The notes beneath the pieces are model-generated. The model worked only from the letters and a program-made list of their open reading frames with translations, was not told where the DNA came from and did not search any database. This document shows positions 12,881 to 24,390 of a stretch of DNA of 64,000 bases, one piece after another. Positions within the stretch are counted from its first letter, which is position 1. Each line of letters starts with the position of its first letter. A program made the position numbers and the translations under genes. Origin of the DNA: Megamerina dolium (Eukaryota; Arthropoda; Insecta; Diptera; Megamerinidae); assembly GCA_963854835.1 (NCBI GenBank), contig OY978527.1, forward strand, positions 44,714,040-44,778,039, in the 5' to 3' direction.

Positions 12881-13194
12881 TGCGATTAGTCAACACGTAA
12901 GGTAGCAGAAAGTAAAGAAAAGTAATGTAAAGAACGGAGTGCGATTGGTCATAACGGATAGCCCAGTCCATATGCTATATAGGAAGGAAAGAGATAACTA
13001 GGTTTAGTATAAAATATAAATATCATAGAGAGAAATAGAATGACTCTCATATGCTCCGTTGAAAATCTAATTTCTACAGATTCCAACCTTACGTTACCTG
13101 CCACTCCGTTTTGACTAATCGCTCCTATGGCTTTTTTATGAAATAGATTGGAACAGCTGATCATTTACCTACCGATACGTGCTGACTAATCGCA
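12881..13194. mobile_element. MITE-like element with terminal and nested inverted repeats
   Basis: The left end TGCGATTAGTCAACACGTA (12881-12899) and the right end, read on the other strand, TGCGATTAGTCAGCACGTA (13194-13176) match at 18 of 19 positions, with further similarity inward (GGTAG). A second inverted pair built on the same GCGATT-GTCA core lies inside (about 12936-12957 and 13102-13125). There is no transposase. A 314-bp size with inverted termini fits a non-autonomous DNA transposon; the superfamily is not clear because no flanking duplication is obvious. Confidence 0.6.
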
Positions 13195-13480
13195 CTATAA
13201 ATTGCGATTTTACTAAAACGAACGAAAATACAGGCATGTATTTATCTAACATTAACACAATTAATTTTATTGAGATAAGATTCTGTTTGCCGCTTTATAA
13301 TTTATTTTCAACTAGCCCCATTCTCCCCTACACAGAACCAGAATGTTCTCTTCTCCCATCTTATAAGAGCTCATATCGTTTGAATACGTATATTTTTGCT
13401 TAAGTATACATGTATGTAGTAGATATTTATTATGTTCAAATAAACAAATCAATTTATTATATTGGATATTTTATAATTAC
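13195..13480. other. Intergenic
   Basis: AT-rich spacer between the MITE-like element and the (AT)n tract. An open frame at 13179-13403 resembles no known protein. Confidence 0.4.
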
Positions 13481-13484
13481 ATAT

Positions 13485-13487
13485 ATG

Positions 13488-13572
<85 letters not shown>

Positions 13573-13580
13573 GTACATAA
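13485..13580. repeat. (AT)n dinucleotide tract with GTATAT interruptions
   Basis: Almost pure AT alternation for about 80 bp, immediately 5' of RTE copy 2. Similar TATGTATATATACATA sequence resumes on the other side of that copy, so the RTE fragment apparently landed inside the simple repeat. Confidence 0.9.
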
Positions 13581-13584
13581 AAAA

Positions 13585-14853
13585 GCGCCAACTACCATGG
13601 AATAAGTCTCCTGAGCATCGCGTACAAGGTTCTATCGAGCGTACTGTGTGAAAGGTTGAAGCCTATGCTCAGCAACCTGATTTGACCTTATCAGTGTGGC
13701 TTCAGACCTGGTAAATCCACCATCGACCAGATTTTCACACTGCGCCAAATCCTGGAGAAGACCCAAGAAAAACATATCGACACACCACCTATTTGTTGAT
13801 TATAAAGCCGCTTTCGACAGTCCGGTAAGGGATTACCTCTACGCAACAATGTCTGAGTTCGGTATTCCTGCAAAGCTCATTCGACTTTGTAGAATGACAC
13901 TGCATAACTCCCGTTGTGCAGTGAAAATTGGGAAGGACCTCTCCGCACCGTTTAATACCGAACGGGGTTTGAGACAAGGTGATTCGTTATCGTGCGACTT
14001 CTTCAATCTTATTATGGAGAAAATAATACGAGCTGCTGATCTACGACATAATGGCACTATCTTCAACAAAAGTGTCATGCTGTTAGCGTCTGCCGACGAT
14101 ATTGACATAATCGGCATGAACACGCGAGCAGTCAGTGCAGCATTCTCAGAGTTAGAAAGAGAGTCGCGTCGGATGGGTCTCACGGTGAACGAGGGCAAGA
14201 CGAAGTATCTAGCGTCAACAAACAAAGAGTCCCGGCGTCTTGGACAGCACGTCACTGTTGATAACTACGCTTTTGAAGTAGTAAGGGACTTTGTCTATCT
14301 TGGAACCAGCATTAACAGCAGTAATGACGTCAGCTTGGAGATCATGCGTAGGATAACTCTTGCTAACAGGTGTTACTTTGGGCTGAGTAAGCAATTGAGA
14401 AGTCGAGCCCTCTCTCGAAGAACGAAAACTACACTCTACAAGTCTCTCATCATGCCTGTCCTAACATATGGCGCTGAATCCTGGAGAATTTCCACCTCGG
14501 ATGAGCGAATGCTTGGAGTTTTCGAGAGAAAAGTCCTACGCAAGATCTTTGGAGCTATTTGCGTTGGTGGCGAGTACCGAATAAGGTACAACCATGAGCT
14601 GTACGAGCTGTATGCCGATATTGACATAGTAAAGCGCATCAAAATCCAGCGGCTGCGCTGGCTAGGTCATGTCGAGCGAATGGAAGAACACGCTCCAGCT
14701 AAGAAGGTGTTATATTCGGAACCCGCTGGAGGACGACGCAAAAGAGGAAGACCAAACCTCCGGTGGAAAGACCAAGTACTGGAGAACCTGACGGGGCTTG
14801 GAATTTCTAACTGGCGCCAGCTAGCGAAGAACAGAGATGGCTTACTTACTTAT
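13585..14853 (+). pseudogene. RTE-like element, 5'-truncated copy 2 (reverse transcriptase part)
   Basis: It begins inside the RT domain (CAANY-GISLLS region) and runs to the end of the ORF (LGISNWRQLAKNRDG). It is very similar to copy 1 at 3347-6695 and keeps the 26 bp that copy 1 lost (encoding KSLIMPVL). Lesions: a 2-bp deletion near 13772-13785 shifts the frame, and the catalytic box reads SADDIDIIG with the usual Tyr replaced by Ser. Most of the RT from 13790 to 14840 is still open, so this is a young but dead copy. Its 3' end differs from copy 1: after the CAGAGATGGC sequence it goes straight into TTACTTACTTATG, the reverse complement of copy 1's tail. Confidence 0.8.
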
Positions 14854-16140
14854 GTATATATACATACATATATGTAACATATTTACATATACATATACTT
14901 ACATATTTTTATCGATAACAGAAATATTTAATCATTTGTACCTACTAATGAATAATAAGTTTCATTACGAACCAATTTAAGTACAATTTAAGTTTTTATA
15001 TATGACACTCCCAAAAAAATTGCGAAATCTAAAAATACTTCTGCAATATAGGTACTTATATGCACGCATGTACATGCATACATATGAAAGTGCATACTCA
15101 TATAAGCATACTGGTTGGTGTCTGGAAGAGAAACTCATATCTAATACTCGTAAATAAAATTTTATTTAATTAAATATAATGAGCACTGTTATGGATTCTC
15201 TTTTTTCTTTGTTTGTATGAATTATGTCTCAAAAATCATAACTTGAACTCAACTTTAGGTTGTCAAGCCGAATATTTAGATTTTGGTTCTTTATTACTTT
15301 AAATAAGAATACTAATCTATGTATACAAGCTTGGGCGTGTGTATTAGTAAAATACTTTGCGATAATAAGCAGATTTATTATTCATTGCTTTTTGGTCAGA
15401 AAAAATACCTTTGAACTCACCCATTACTCATATAAGAGAACGTGGGAGAATACCTATATTGGTACTATTTACAAATAGAGAGATTATGAAATTTACCGAT
15501 TAAAATTGAAACATTTAAACTTCGAACTTATAGTCCAAAACTCCAAATTTGTCATATCAGACGACATACACATATTACAATGTGGACATTTTTACTCCCA
15601 TACATAGATATTTATGTGTAAATTCATTTGCTCTTTCAATATGAATACGATACTCAATTGAAAGTAGTGTGGCCAGAGTGAAAAATTATATTAATTCCAG
15701 AACTTTAATTTTTTTCAATAAAATTTATAATAAGCGATGAATAATCTTCAAATCTTCCTTTCTCTTTTTTATATTTAAAATTATACAATATAGTATAATA
15801 TATTTAATTTTACATTCACTTTTCAAAGCTTCAACCCCCAGTTACCCGAGATATAAACTTAGAAACATAAGCCTTGCAGCCAAATAGCTGTAGGTTTTTG
15901 TTATGTGATATGACAAACTGAGTTACGTCTCGAGGCACTTTATACGTTTAGTTTTAATGAAAACATTTAACAAAACCATCTGATCACACTGATCGTCAAT
16001 ACAAAGTGGTGTGATTAAGAGAGTGAAATTATCAAGTATGTACTAAAAATTCAAACAGATAAGAAATGAAACGAATGATCATAGCAAAGGCAAACTGTTG
16101 GCGAACATATTTTTTTCTGATACACGTATAATATCAGAGT
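14854..16140. other. Intergenic; upstream of Lsd-2
   Basis: No coding sequence recognised. The part from about 16140 to 16440 looks like an A-rich 5' leader of Lsd-2, with CAGTC-type initiator-like sequence near 16157, but no promoter can be placed firmly. Confidence 0.4.
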
Positions 16141-16440
16141 GCAGAAGCCGCAAAACAGTCAGAAGCATTTTGTATTCACTCAAGAGAGGATATACCCAAA
16201 TAAATAGCGCTTAAAGCGAAAAACTATTGAAGTATTTAAAGAATAGAAAAAACTAAATTATAAAAAAAAGAGTTTACATATTGCAGGTCAGCATACTCAA
16301 TATTACAAGTGAAAAAGTGACGTGCGTATATAAAAATTAGTAAGAAACTGAACCTATCATTTCGGAAGTATAAACGATATAAGTTTACAAAAAACATTAA
16401 TTAATACTTGAACAAAAAAAAACTGAAATAAAAAGAAAAG

Positions 16441-19400
16441 ATGGCCGATAATACTGAACAAAATAAAGTTAATTCAACCGGAAATGGTAACGCAATTGCT
16501 GAGCAAACAAGAGATACGCAAAATCTTTTGCCTCATCTCGAGTCATTGGAACGTATTATTAAATTGCCGGTTGTTGGTGCTGCCTGGGACAAAAGTCAAG
16601 ATGTTTACGGCAAAGTCAAAGGTAAGTGCACTTTTGTACATACATATATAGAGATGTGTATGTGTGTGTGACACGTTGCATGTCGAATACCGCAATCTAA
16701 CGAAAATAAATTCTTTTTTTTTATACACCTACATATGCGGTATATACGGTACATCTGTAAATTTCTACGTTTTACAGTTAAATAAAATATTATTTTAATA
16801 TGTGACCAGACTCATATACTAAAACAATTATCAAACACAAATTTATCATATTCTTTGGCCGATCTTATTGGAAAATGATTAGTCAAAATTCTTACGATGT
16901 ATACATATTATAGAAAATATCGTATCATTAGTGAAAAGAACCACCATTTCACTCAACCAGCATGAAAAATGCAATACATTTTTTTAATTATACAACAATA
17001 ATAATTTCCAAAATTTTCCACTTCAGTATGCGCATATATACGTATGTACATATTCAATTTCACCCATCCAACGACACACAAGTACCCACATATGTTCTCT
17101 GCCCTTTTTTCTGCACAATGCGACATTCAATTATGAAAGTTAAATACTTAAATTAAACTCAATTGAAGTCAATTGATGATCAGCTATTGCGATTGTTAAT
17201 TGCTATACGCACTATCGATATTTAATTAAATGAGTATATAAGGCATTTCTTATATTGCGTTGTACTTTACAATACGCTTGTTCATGTACATATTTATAAA
17301 ATATATTTTCAATAGCTATCGTCTTTTACATACAATTACATACATACTTTATGCAAACTTAACTTGAGATGTCAACGGACACCCAATTGTAGGTATAAAA
17401 ATAGCACAAAGTCCACTTTATAAATTAATTCAATTTTGCATATGATTGTAGGCAAAAATAATAATAAATAGATTTTATTTTAAAAATTTGCAAAACAAAA
17501 ATTGTGTTTTTTTTTATTCGTATTCATTGCATATTATGCTTGTCACAAACAAGTTAACCTTCATCGGCAATTATATTATAATAGGTATTTTTTAAATTGT
17601 GTTTTCAATTTTTACTCAACTCATCTATTGTGCATAAATATCGTCGTGAAACAAATTAAATATACTCGTATTTTGCGCACACATACATAAATGTTTTTAT
17701 ATCTGGAATTTTCGTATGTTCGATAGACTGGGTCGAAAGAAAAAGTATGAAATGTTTACATCTTAAATGAAAATGTAGCTGAGAGAGTCTCGGCACTATA
17801 AGAACACCATAAGCATAGTAAAAATATTTTATTATAACTTCAGTATTTGTATTCGCCTATTTTGTGCTATAGTTTTGATCAGCTGTAAAATTGATTTTTT
17901 CGAATTTAATAAAACACTTGAAAGGCAAAAGTTTAATCAATTTCTAAGCTCATTGATTTTATGAACGAAACATGATAGGTACTATCATGCCTACCCGAAA
18001 TAGCAACATATCAAATAGGTATCAAACCGTTAGATGTTCTATTGGAAAGTTTTCAAGATTTTCAACTTCATATTTTTTTTATGTGGTAACCGACTCGTCC
18101 TAATATTCAATGGAAGAATAATTGAAGCATGCATGGTGCTGTTCTTGTTGCTTCGGTACCGTCGCAGTTTAAATTAATCAAGCAAATATGGTATACTATG
18201 TACTTATGTGTACATATCTATGTATAGAATTATGTACACATATGCACATATACTGTGAGTATACCATGCACTGATAGAAATCTTTTAAAAGTCATATTTC
18301 TGGCGTTATCTGCTAACTATAGGCACCACCATATGCCGGCCGGTTTGCTATTTATGTACTTGTATACTCGTAAGTACATATAACAAAACCAGAAACTACG
18401 ACTATTGAAGTGATAAATTCTCTTCTAGAACTCGAGACGTTTAATGCGTATTCTTATACTGTCGTTGATTATTTAAGTGATCATTTCATTTTTGTTGTTT
18501 GTTTAAATTGAAACTTTTTGATTTTCGTTTGAATGCAATGCACATTTTATTAGCATTCATTGTGTTTTTATTTGATTTTTATTTTTTCTTATTTTCTTCA
18601 TTGGTTCATATTTTATCAAGTGAACCAACAAGTTGACTGATTAGACTTTTATATATAAAATAATAGATTATAAGAGCAAACATACAGATATGCCTACATA
18701 AGTACATTCGTGAATGCTTGTGTGTGTGTGCGTACATACAATACGTTATTCAAAATGTTGCCCTCGTTATAAAGAGGAGTTTTATTTGAAATAATACTGA
18801 TAATACGTACATAATAATATAATTTTATTTTTTTATATTGGCGACAAGAAACATGTTATTGATCGATAGGTACTAAGTATTTCTTCTGAATACATAGATC
18901 ATTGGCACGTATTGATATTGTGCTTTCGCTAAATAAGACAAATTTTTGGAACTAAAGTTCGTTGCTTCTCCTTTCTAGTATAATTAATTCGAATTTGTTT
19001 TTGTATTGAATTTATTGAAACTCAAAACAAAGTTTTATTGCAGAATATTGTTATTATATGTATTTGTTTCTCTTCTTTTTTTGTTTTTGCAGGCACAAAT
19101 CGTGTTTTCAACTGGGCGTTAAATGCTGCTGAAGATTGTGTTGCACGAGCCGTTATTACAGCAGCTCCCATTGTTTCCAAATTAGACGGTCCCATACAGT
19201 ATGTCGATCAGACACTGGTGAAAGGTATCGATAAGCTGGAGGTAACGGCACCCATCATCAAGGATACTCCACAAGAAATCTACAATCATGCGAAGAACAA
19301 AGTTATTGATGTTGTCCAACCGACAATTGATCGTGTTGTCAAATTTAAAGCTGCTGGCCAACAAAAAGCAGCCTCTCTAAAAGACTTAGCATGGCAGAAG

Positions 19401-20971
19401 GCCAATGAGGTGCTAGCAACTCAATACGGTTGTTTGGCAGTGAATGGTGTTGATACTACAACAGCACTTGCAGAACGTTTATTGGAATACTATTTTCCAA
19501 AGGGTGATAACGACATCGAGGAAGATAATGGTAAGCGTAATTTTCTAACATTCCAATTCGAATATGTTTTAAATTTATTTGTTCATGTTTCATACTTATA
19601 CAAAACATCTGACCAAACAATTTTCTTAATATTCCAATTACGAAAAGGTCAAAACATTGGTTTTAGACTTTTAGACGACATTATTAGGTTATTTCACTAA
19701 AAATAATAATAACAATAATATTAACAATTGATAAGCATCATTTAATAATATTTCATATGCACCAATCATAATTACAAGATACAATTACAATAAAAAATTA
19801 AACACCACCTAACACCATTGCCTATCTTCTATTCTTTTAATGATGACCACTTAGCAAATATTTCTATTCTCAGATAAAAGAAAAACTGTTCTTGTTCGAA
19901 ATGGCACAATATCTGTGACTGACAGTAAGTTTATATTTTAATTTACTATAAATTGAAAGACTATTTTGCATGTTTTTATTGGAAAACATTTGGTTAATTC
20001 ATGAAAAAATTTTATATAATCTCTAAATTACAAGTCATCATTATCGTAAGACAATATTGACGAACAACGTGAACTATTTAAAGAAAAGTGGACTTTAGAC
20101 ATACGCGTGTATAGATTTATTTATTAGAATACATTTCAACATAAAAACAAAAACATTAGAATGATTACATATAAATAAATACATACATACCAAATCGTAT
20201 ACATATGTTACGTTATAAAGAGGCATTGATCAAATGCGAATTTCTGTTTTATTTCTTTGCTCTGCTCTTTTACTTTTAGTTGATCATCTTGATCTCGACC
20301 TTGAACTTGACAGTAGACTTTAATAGCGGCATCGACAGTATTTCTTTCAATGTCATTAAATATAATCATAGAACTTGTTGAATACATTAAAAGAAATCCA
20401 GAAATAATTGATATCGTTGATAGGGAAATTCAAAATTTTATGGTAAGAATTCTCTTTTGAATAGTAAATAGGTACTCTGTCACAATTGATAATATTGTAT
20501 GTTAAAATAAGAATTAGACATAATGTTACATCTTATACCAAGGTAATAGTTGATAATCGTTTGTTTTATCTATTTGTAATCATTTTAGTGCCAGTTCCCG
20601 CAAGCGAGGACCCCGTACTCCATACCGTACAGACGGTTGGTCGCCTCTCCAACAAAATCTCACGTCGCGTCTATCGAAATGTCTCACGACAGATAAAACA
20701 AATGCAAAAGGGCAATATCAATGACTATTTAAGTTCATTGATTGCAGCATTGAAATTGCATCAGTACATCAATTTCATCAATTCTTCAATGGGTACAAAC
20801 ATTGAGCAATCGACATTAGGTGACAATTGTTGCACCAATGTAGCATCTACTTCTTCAACATCAACATCATCATCGACATCATCCACTTCAGCATCAGCAT
20901 CTAGCACAGCACTAATGGCCAAATCGCCGAAGAAAAGGTCTAATAGCAAAGCGTTGGTACTACAAAATTAA
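16441..20971 (+). CDS. Lsd-2: Perilipin 2-type lipid storage droplet protein
   Basis: A lipid-droplet surface protein expected to shield stored triglyceride from lipolysis in fat body and germline. Exons: 16441-16621 (donor GTAAGT), 19093-19530, 19874-19924, 20280-20312, 20589-20971; all phases match and give 361 residues. The N-terminal PAT domain is unmistakable: [31 protein letters not shown], then exon 2 with [17 protein letters not shown] and [15 protein letters not shown]. Exon 5 carries [19 protein letters not shown] and an amphipathic region ending [15 protein letters not shown], then a Ser/Thr-rich tail. Exons 3 and 4 are microexons of 51 and 33 bp, divisible by three, so they could be skipped without a frame change; exon 4 encodes an acidic run ([10 protein letters not shown]). 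Retention of intron 2 would give a truncated 220-residue-type product. Overall identity is very secure, the microexons less so. Confidence 0.93.
16622..19092 (+). other. Intron 1 of Lsd-2
   Basis: A 2.5-kb intron between GTAAGT and a TTTTTGCAG acceptor. It contains only AT-rich sequence with TACATA motifs; no exon, RNA gene or transposon recognised. Confidence 0.7.
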
Positions 20972-21580
20972 ATTTGCGTCATTCATGTCAATTTTTGCAT
21001 TTTCTATTAATACAATATTACTATATTTGAGAGAACGATGGTCAAGCATTTTAGCAACAAATGTTGCCATTTTACATATATCTATTACATATGATACATA
21101 CTATAATCATTACGTTGTCCTAATCATGTGTAACTCTTAAGTTATATTAAAAATCATTGTTCTCTTTATTTTTGATTTCTTTTTTCCTTTAATTCCATTT
21201 ATAAAATATTAGTTCTTAGATTACAACATATTTTTCATGCATCCACTCACGTTTTGTGAAAATGTTCACTATGTAAATAATTTATTGAAAACCATGTATA
21301 TCTCTACTTACGTAAACGTTTTCGGCTTTTGTTTTCTATAATATCGTTTATAATATTTCATAAAAATGCATATACACACACCCACACGGAAGAATAAATA
21401 CATATTAAATAATAATGTAATAATTATATACATATTATTACACACATTCTAGCTAATAAGCTTATATGTAGTGTTTAATGGTTTAGCTGTACTAAATTGC
21501 TATATTTAATTCAATGATGAAGACAATAATTTGAATTGTATGAATGAGCATTTTCAAATTAATAAAGAAATACAATTACA
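20972..21580 (+). other. Probable 3' untranslated region of Lsd-2
   Basis: AT-rich sequence after the TAA stop. Canonical AATAAA signals occur near 21395 and at 21561-21566; the second, in the context of a long AT-rich trailer, is the more likely polyadenylation signal. Confidence 0.45.
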
Positions 21581-23468
21581 TATATACTAGTAGGTATGAA
21601 TAATATAATGAAAAAAAAATCGTTTTATTTAATATAGACGCACATGAATCAGAAAGCATTCTCCACCAAAACACTAAACTTTTCCAATAATTATATTACA
21701 TTTTACTCCTCAGCATTCAAAAACAACTATATAGATGAGTATGAGTTATAAGTGTACATTATGTGTGAAGTTTTAGCTAAAAAAAGAATTAAATCATAAA
21801 CCTGCATGCACATAAATGTACTTATGTACATATGTATATGTATGCGCATAAGTATAATTAGATCCAATTCCACATCAAGATATAGCTAAAAATGCATGTA
21901 CACGCATTTATGTAGTAAATTTACATTTGCTCGAACACATCAATTTGCCCATGAAAATGATATAGATATGTATGTACTTCTATAAATATAAATATTTATA
22001 AGCAATACTAGAATCGTATAATATAGCCTAATAATATATAATTGATTGTTGCAAGCATTAAGCAAAGTACGTTCATTACAATGTTCATTACAGTGTAATG
22101 TAATTTTCTAAAAAAGCATATAGAGGTATTACAAATATTATTGAACTTTTGGTTAGATTCATGTTATGCAAACCACAAATGGTATCTTTACACACCGAGT
22201 ACTTTCATGTGACAGGTAAAATGAATTGAGATCGCCAACCACTATTAACTGCAACTAATGATGATAATAATAATTTATTGAGGGTTATATAGAATTTTGC
22301 TATCGATAGGATTTTCAATTTGTATTTCAAATCGAGCACATTTACTTTCTATATTATTGAGATTATATATTGTTTTAGTAATTGTTTTAATTTTATTTTT
22401 ACTAAAATTAAAATAATATCAGAAAGAACTCATTTAGAGTGGAGATTTAACACAGTAAGAAAAGCTGTGAATATCATATTTTTTCAACTTTAACCTTCTG
22501 TATAGCAGTTTTGTTTCAAATATTTTTAGCCTATGAGAATTTGAATTCGCGTTGAAATTTTTTCTCCCATACAATTTAGACCACCTTAATGTACATACTT
22601 ACATATATATGTAGATCGATATGAATGCCTGAGAGGTAAGAAATTTTTTGCAACAATTCAAATCAGTAATGTTTCTAATCGCGTCTGAATTGCATTAACT
22701 TCCCGTTTGACTGTGAGCAAATACACCCATCTTACCGATAGCATTATCAGGCTCGAGTGATAATGTCTGTCTGATCTTCATTCGGGAGCATGCTACCGCG
22801 ATACCATGGTTATTTGTTAGTAGCCATCACAATTGGACGAACATCGATGTCACCACGCTTGTTTTTATTGAACCATTTCTGATGTTGTCATCAAAAGTGA
22901 AGGTCGCCCATAAACAACCTTCAATTTTTTTTCTCATGCCACTTTCCGTTTAAAAACAGACTTCAAATACTTACCGGCACTGTAGATTCTCAACAAAAAA
23001 GTTCAATTTGCTCAATTCCAATAGGAGTTAAATTAATAAAAAAAAAACGTCACTGTAGACAACCACGCACTTCAACCATCATTATCATCAGCGAAATTCG
23101 GGGAATCAAAATTAATTGTAGACCAATGCTTGCTTAAGCAATTACACTTAAAATCATTGGCAGTTTCTTTTTCTATGTACCATTTGTGGCCCACCCTGAC
23201 ATACATACTTATATTCGCACAACAATGATAAGTATTAAATAAGTTGTTTACGATTGATTAGTTTCTAATGCAAAGGTTATCAATGAATTAGAAACTTTTA
23301 TGTTAGAATTTATTTTCAAATTTTATTGATCTTAGTTAACTTTGGTGAATAAGTACCTATATACAACAGATCTGGTTATTGAGGAGTCAGTGCCTGGTTC
23401 CCTCTTCATACTTTTGTTGAGGTGATACTCCTTCTACAAAGACATAGAAGATGCAATTGACTATCTGT
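21581..23468. other. Intergenic, with an unidentified decayed repeat near 22690-22930
   Basis: Mostly AT-rich. A stretch at about 22690-22930 has higher GC and codon-like texture on the minus strand but is full of stops; it is probably an old transposon piece. I could not name a family. Confidence 0.4.
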
Positions 23469-23500
23469 TTTATTCTTTTGACTGCAGTCAAAAGAATAAA
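23469..23500. repeat. Perfect 32-bp palindrome
   Basis: Half-site TTTATTCTTTTGACTG (23469-23484) is followed without spacer by its exact reverse complement (23485-23500), centred on a CTGCAG. It would form a cruciform or a dyad protein-binding site. Confidence 0.9.
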
Positions 23501-23736
23501 GTTCTTAGATTATTAATACCTGAATAATCTGATTCACTCTCGAGAATTTCAATAGGAGATCTTCTGAAGTGTGTAAATATCTTGTGTGGATTCAAAGACG
23601 TGGTATCACAATGGACTCTTTTTAGCCCAAGTGAGCTCCCTTATAGAGCGGGCAGACGCACTTACCACCTTGTTTATTTATTTTTCTGACAGCATAATTT
23701 TCCACTTCAAACTAATGACTCACCGATACATCTACT

Positions 23737-24390
23737 TACGAGGGCGGTCCCAGAACTACCTACCAAATTAAACGCAACAAATTTGGGAAAATTTTTCTTT
23801 ATTTCTCAACATAATCTCCTTTTAGCTCTATACACTATTCCCAACGATATTCTATAGCTTCGATACCCTGTTTATAGTATGAACTGTCTAGCTCATTAAA
23901 ATAGCCTCTTCATTGTTTACAAATCTTGTACCACCAAGACATTTTTTCAAATTTGGAAATAGAAAATAATCCGAAGGAGCTAAATCTGGAGAATAAGACG
24001 CGTGCTGAAGCAATTCGAGCTTTAACTCACTGATTTTGTCCATCGCAGTAGCGGATGTGTGAACTGATGTTTTTGTTCTATTGTGAGCAAACGCGGCACC
24101 CATATTCAACACAGCTTTTTCATCTCCAAATTTTCGGTCAATATACGATGTATAACACTTTTTGAAATGCCTGTAATTGCAACTAATACCATTTTGTGAA
24201 TTACATAACGGTGACCAATTTTATCAATGCTTACAAATTCACTGGAGTCGTTAAATTTCGATGGCTCCAAAAAAAAACACTGAACACCGTGGCGCCTTGA
24301 AACTTAAAACATATGTTTTATAAGGTTGCCACTTTTCACTACTGCCGACATCTATATGTCAGGTCAGGTAGTTCTGGGACCGTCCTCGTA
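23737..24390 (-). mobile_element. mariner deletion derivative with intact terminal inverted repeats
   Basis: The ends are matching inverted repeats of about 28 bp: CGAGG-CGGTCCCAGAACTACC at 23739 and its reverse complement ending at 24388, each flanked by TA. On the minus strand the transposase remnant shows an N-terminal helix-turn-helix piece (GISKSVIHRILTENLE, then KKLC and VPRLLT with a stop between). Near 24080 it jumps to the C-terminal part (AMDKISELKLELL, YSPDLAPSDYFLFPNLKK, LGGTRFVNNEE; 23888-24112). The middle, including the first two catalytic aspartates, is deleted. It is non-autonomous but could still be mobilised in trans, since both ends survive. Confidence 0.8.

Noticed and set aside
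19038..19700. 220-residue continuous frame as a separate gene
   Set aside because: It is Lsd-2 exon 2 with intronic sequence read through on both sides; the splice sites at 19093 and 19530 fit the family.
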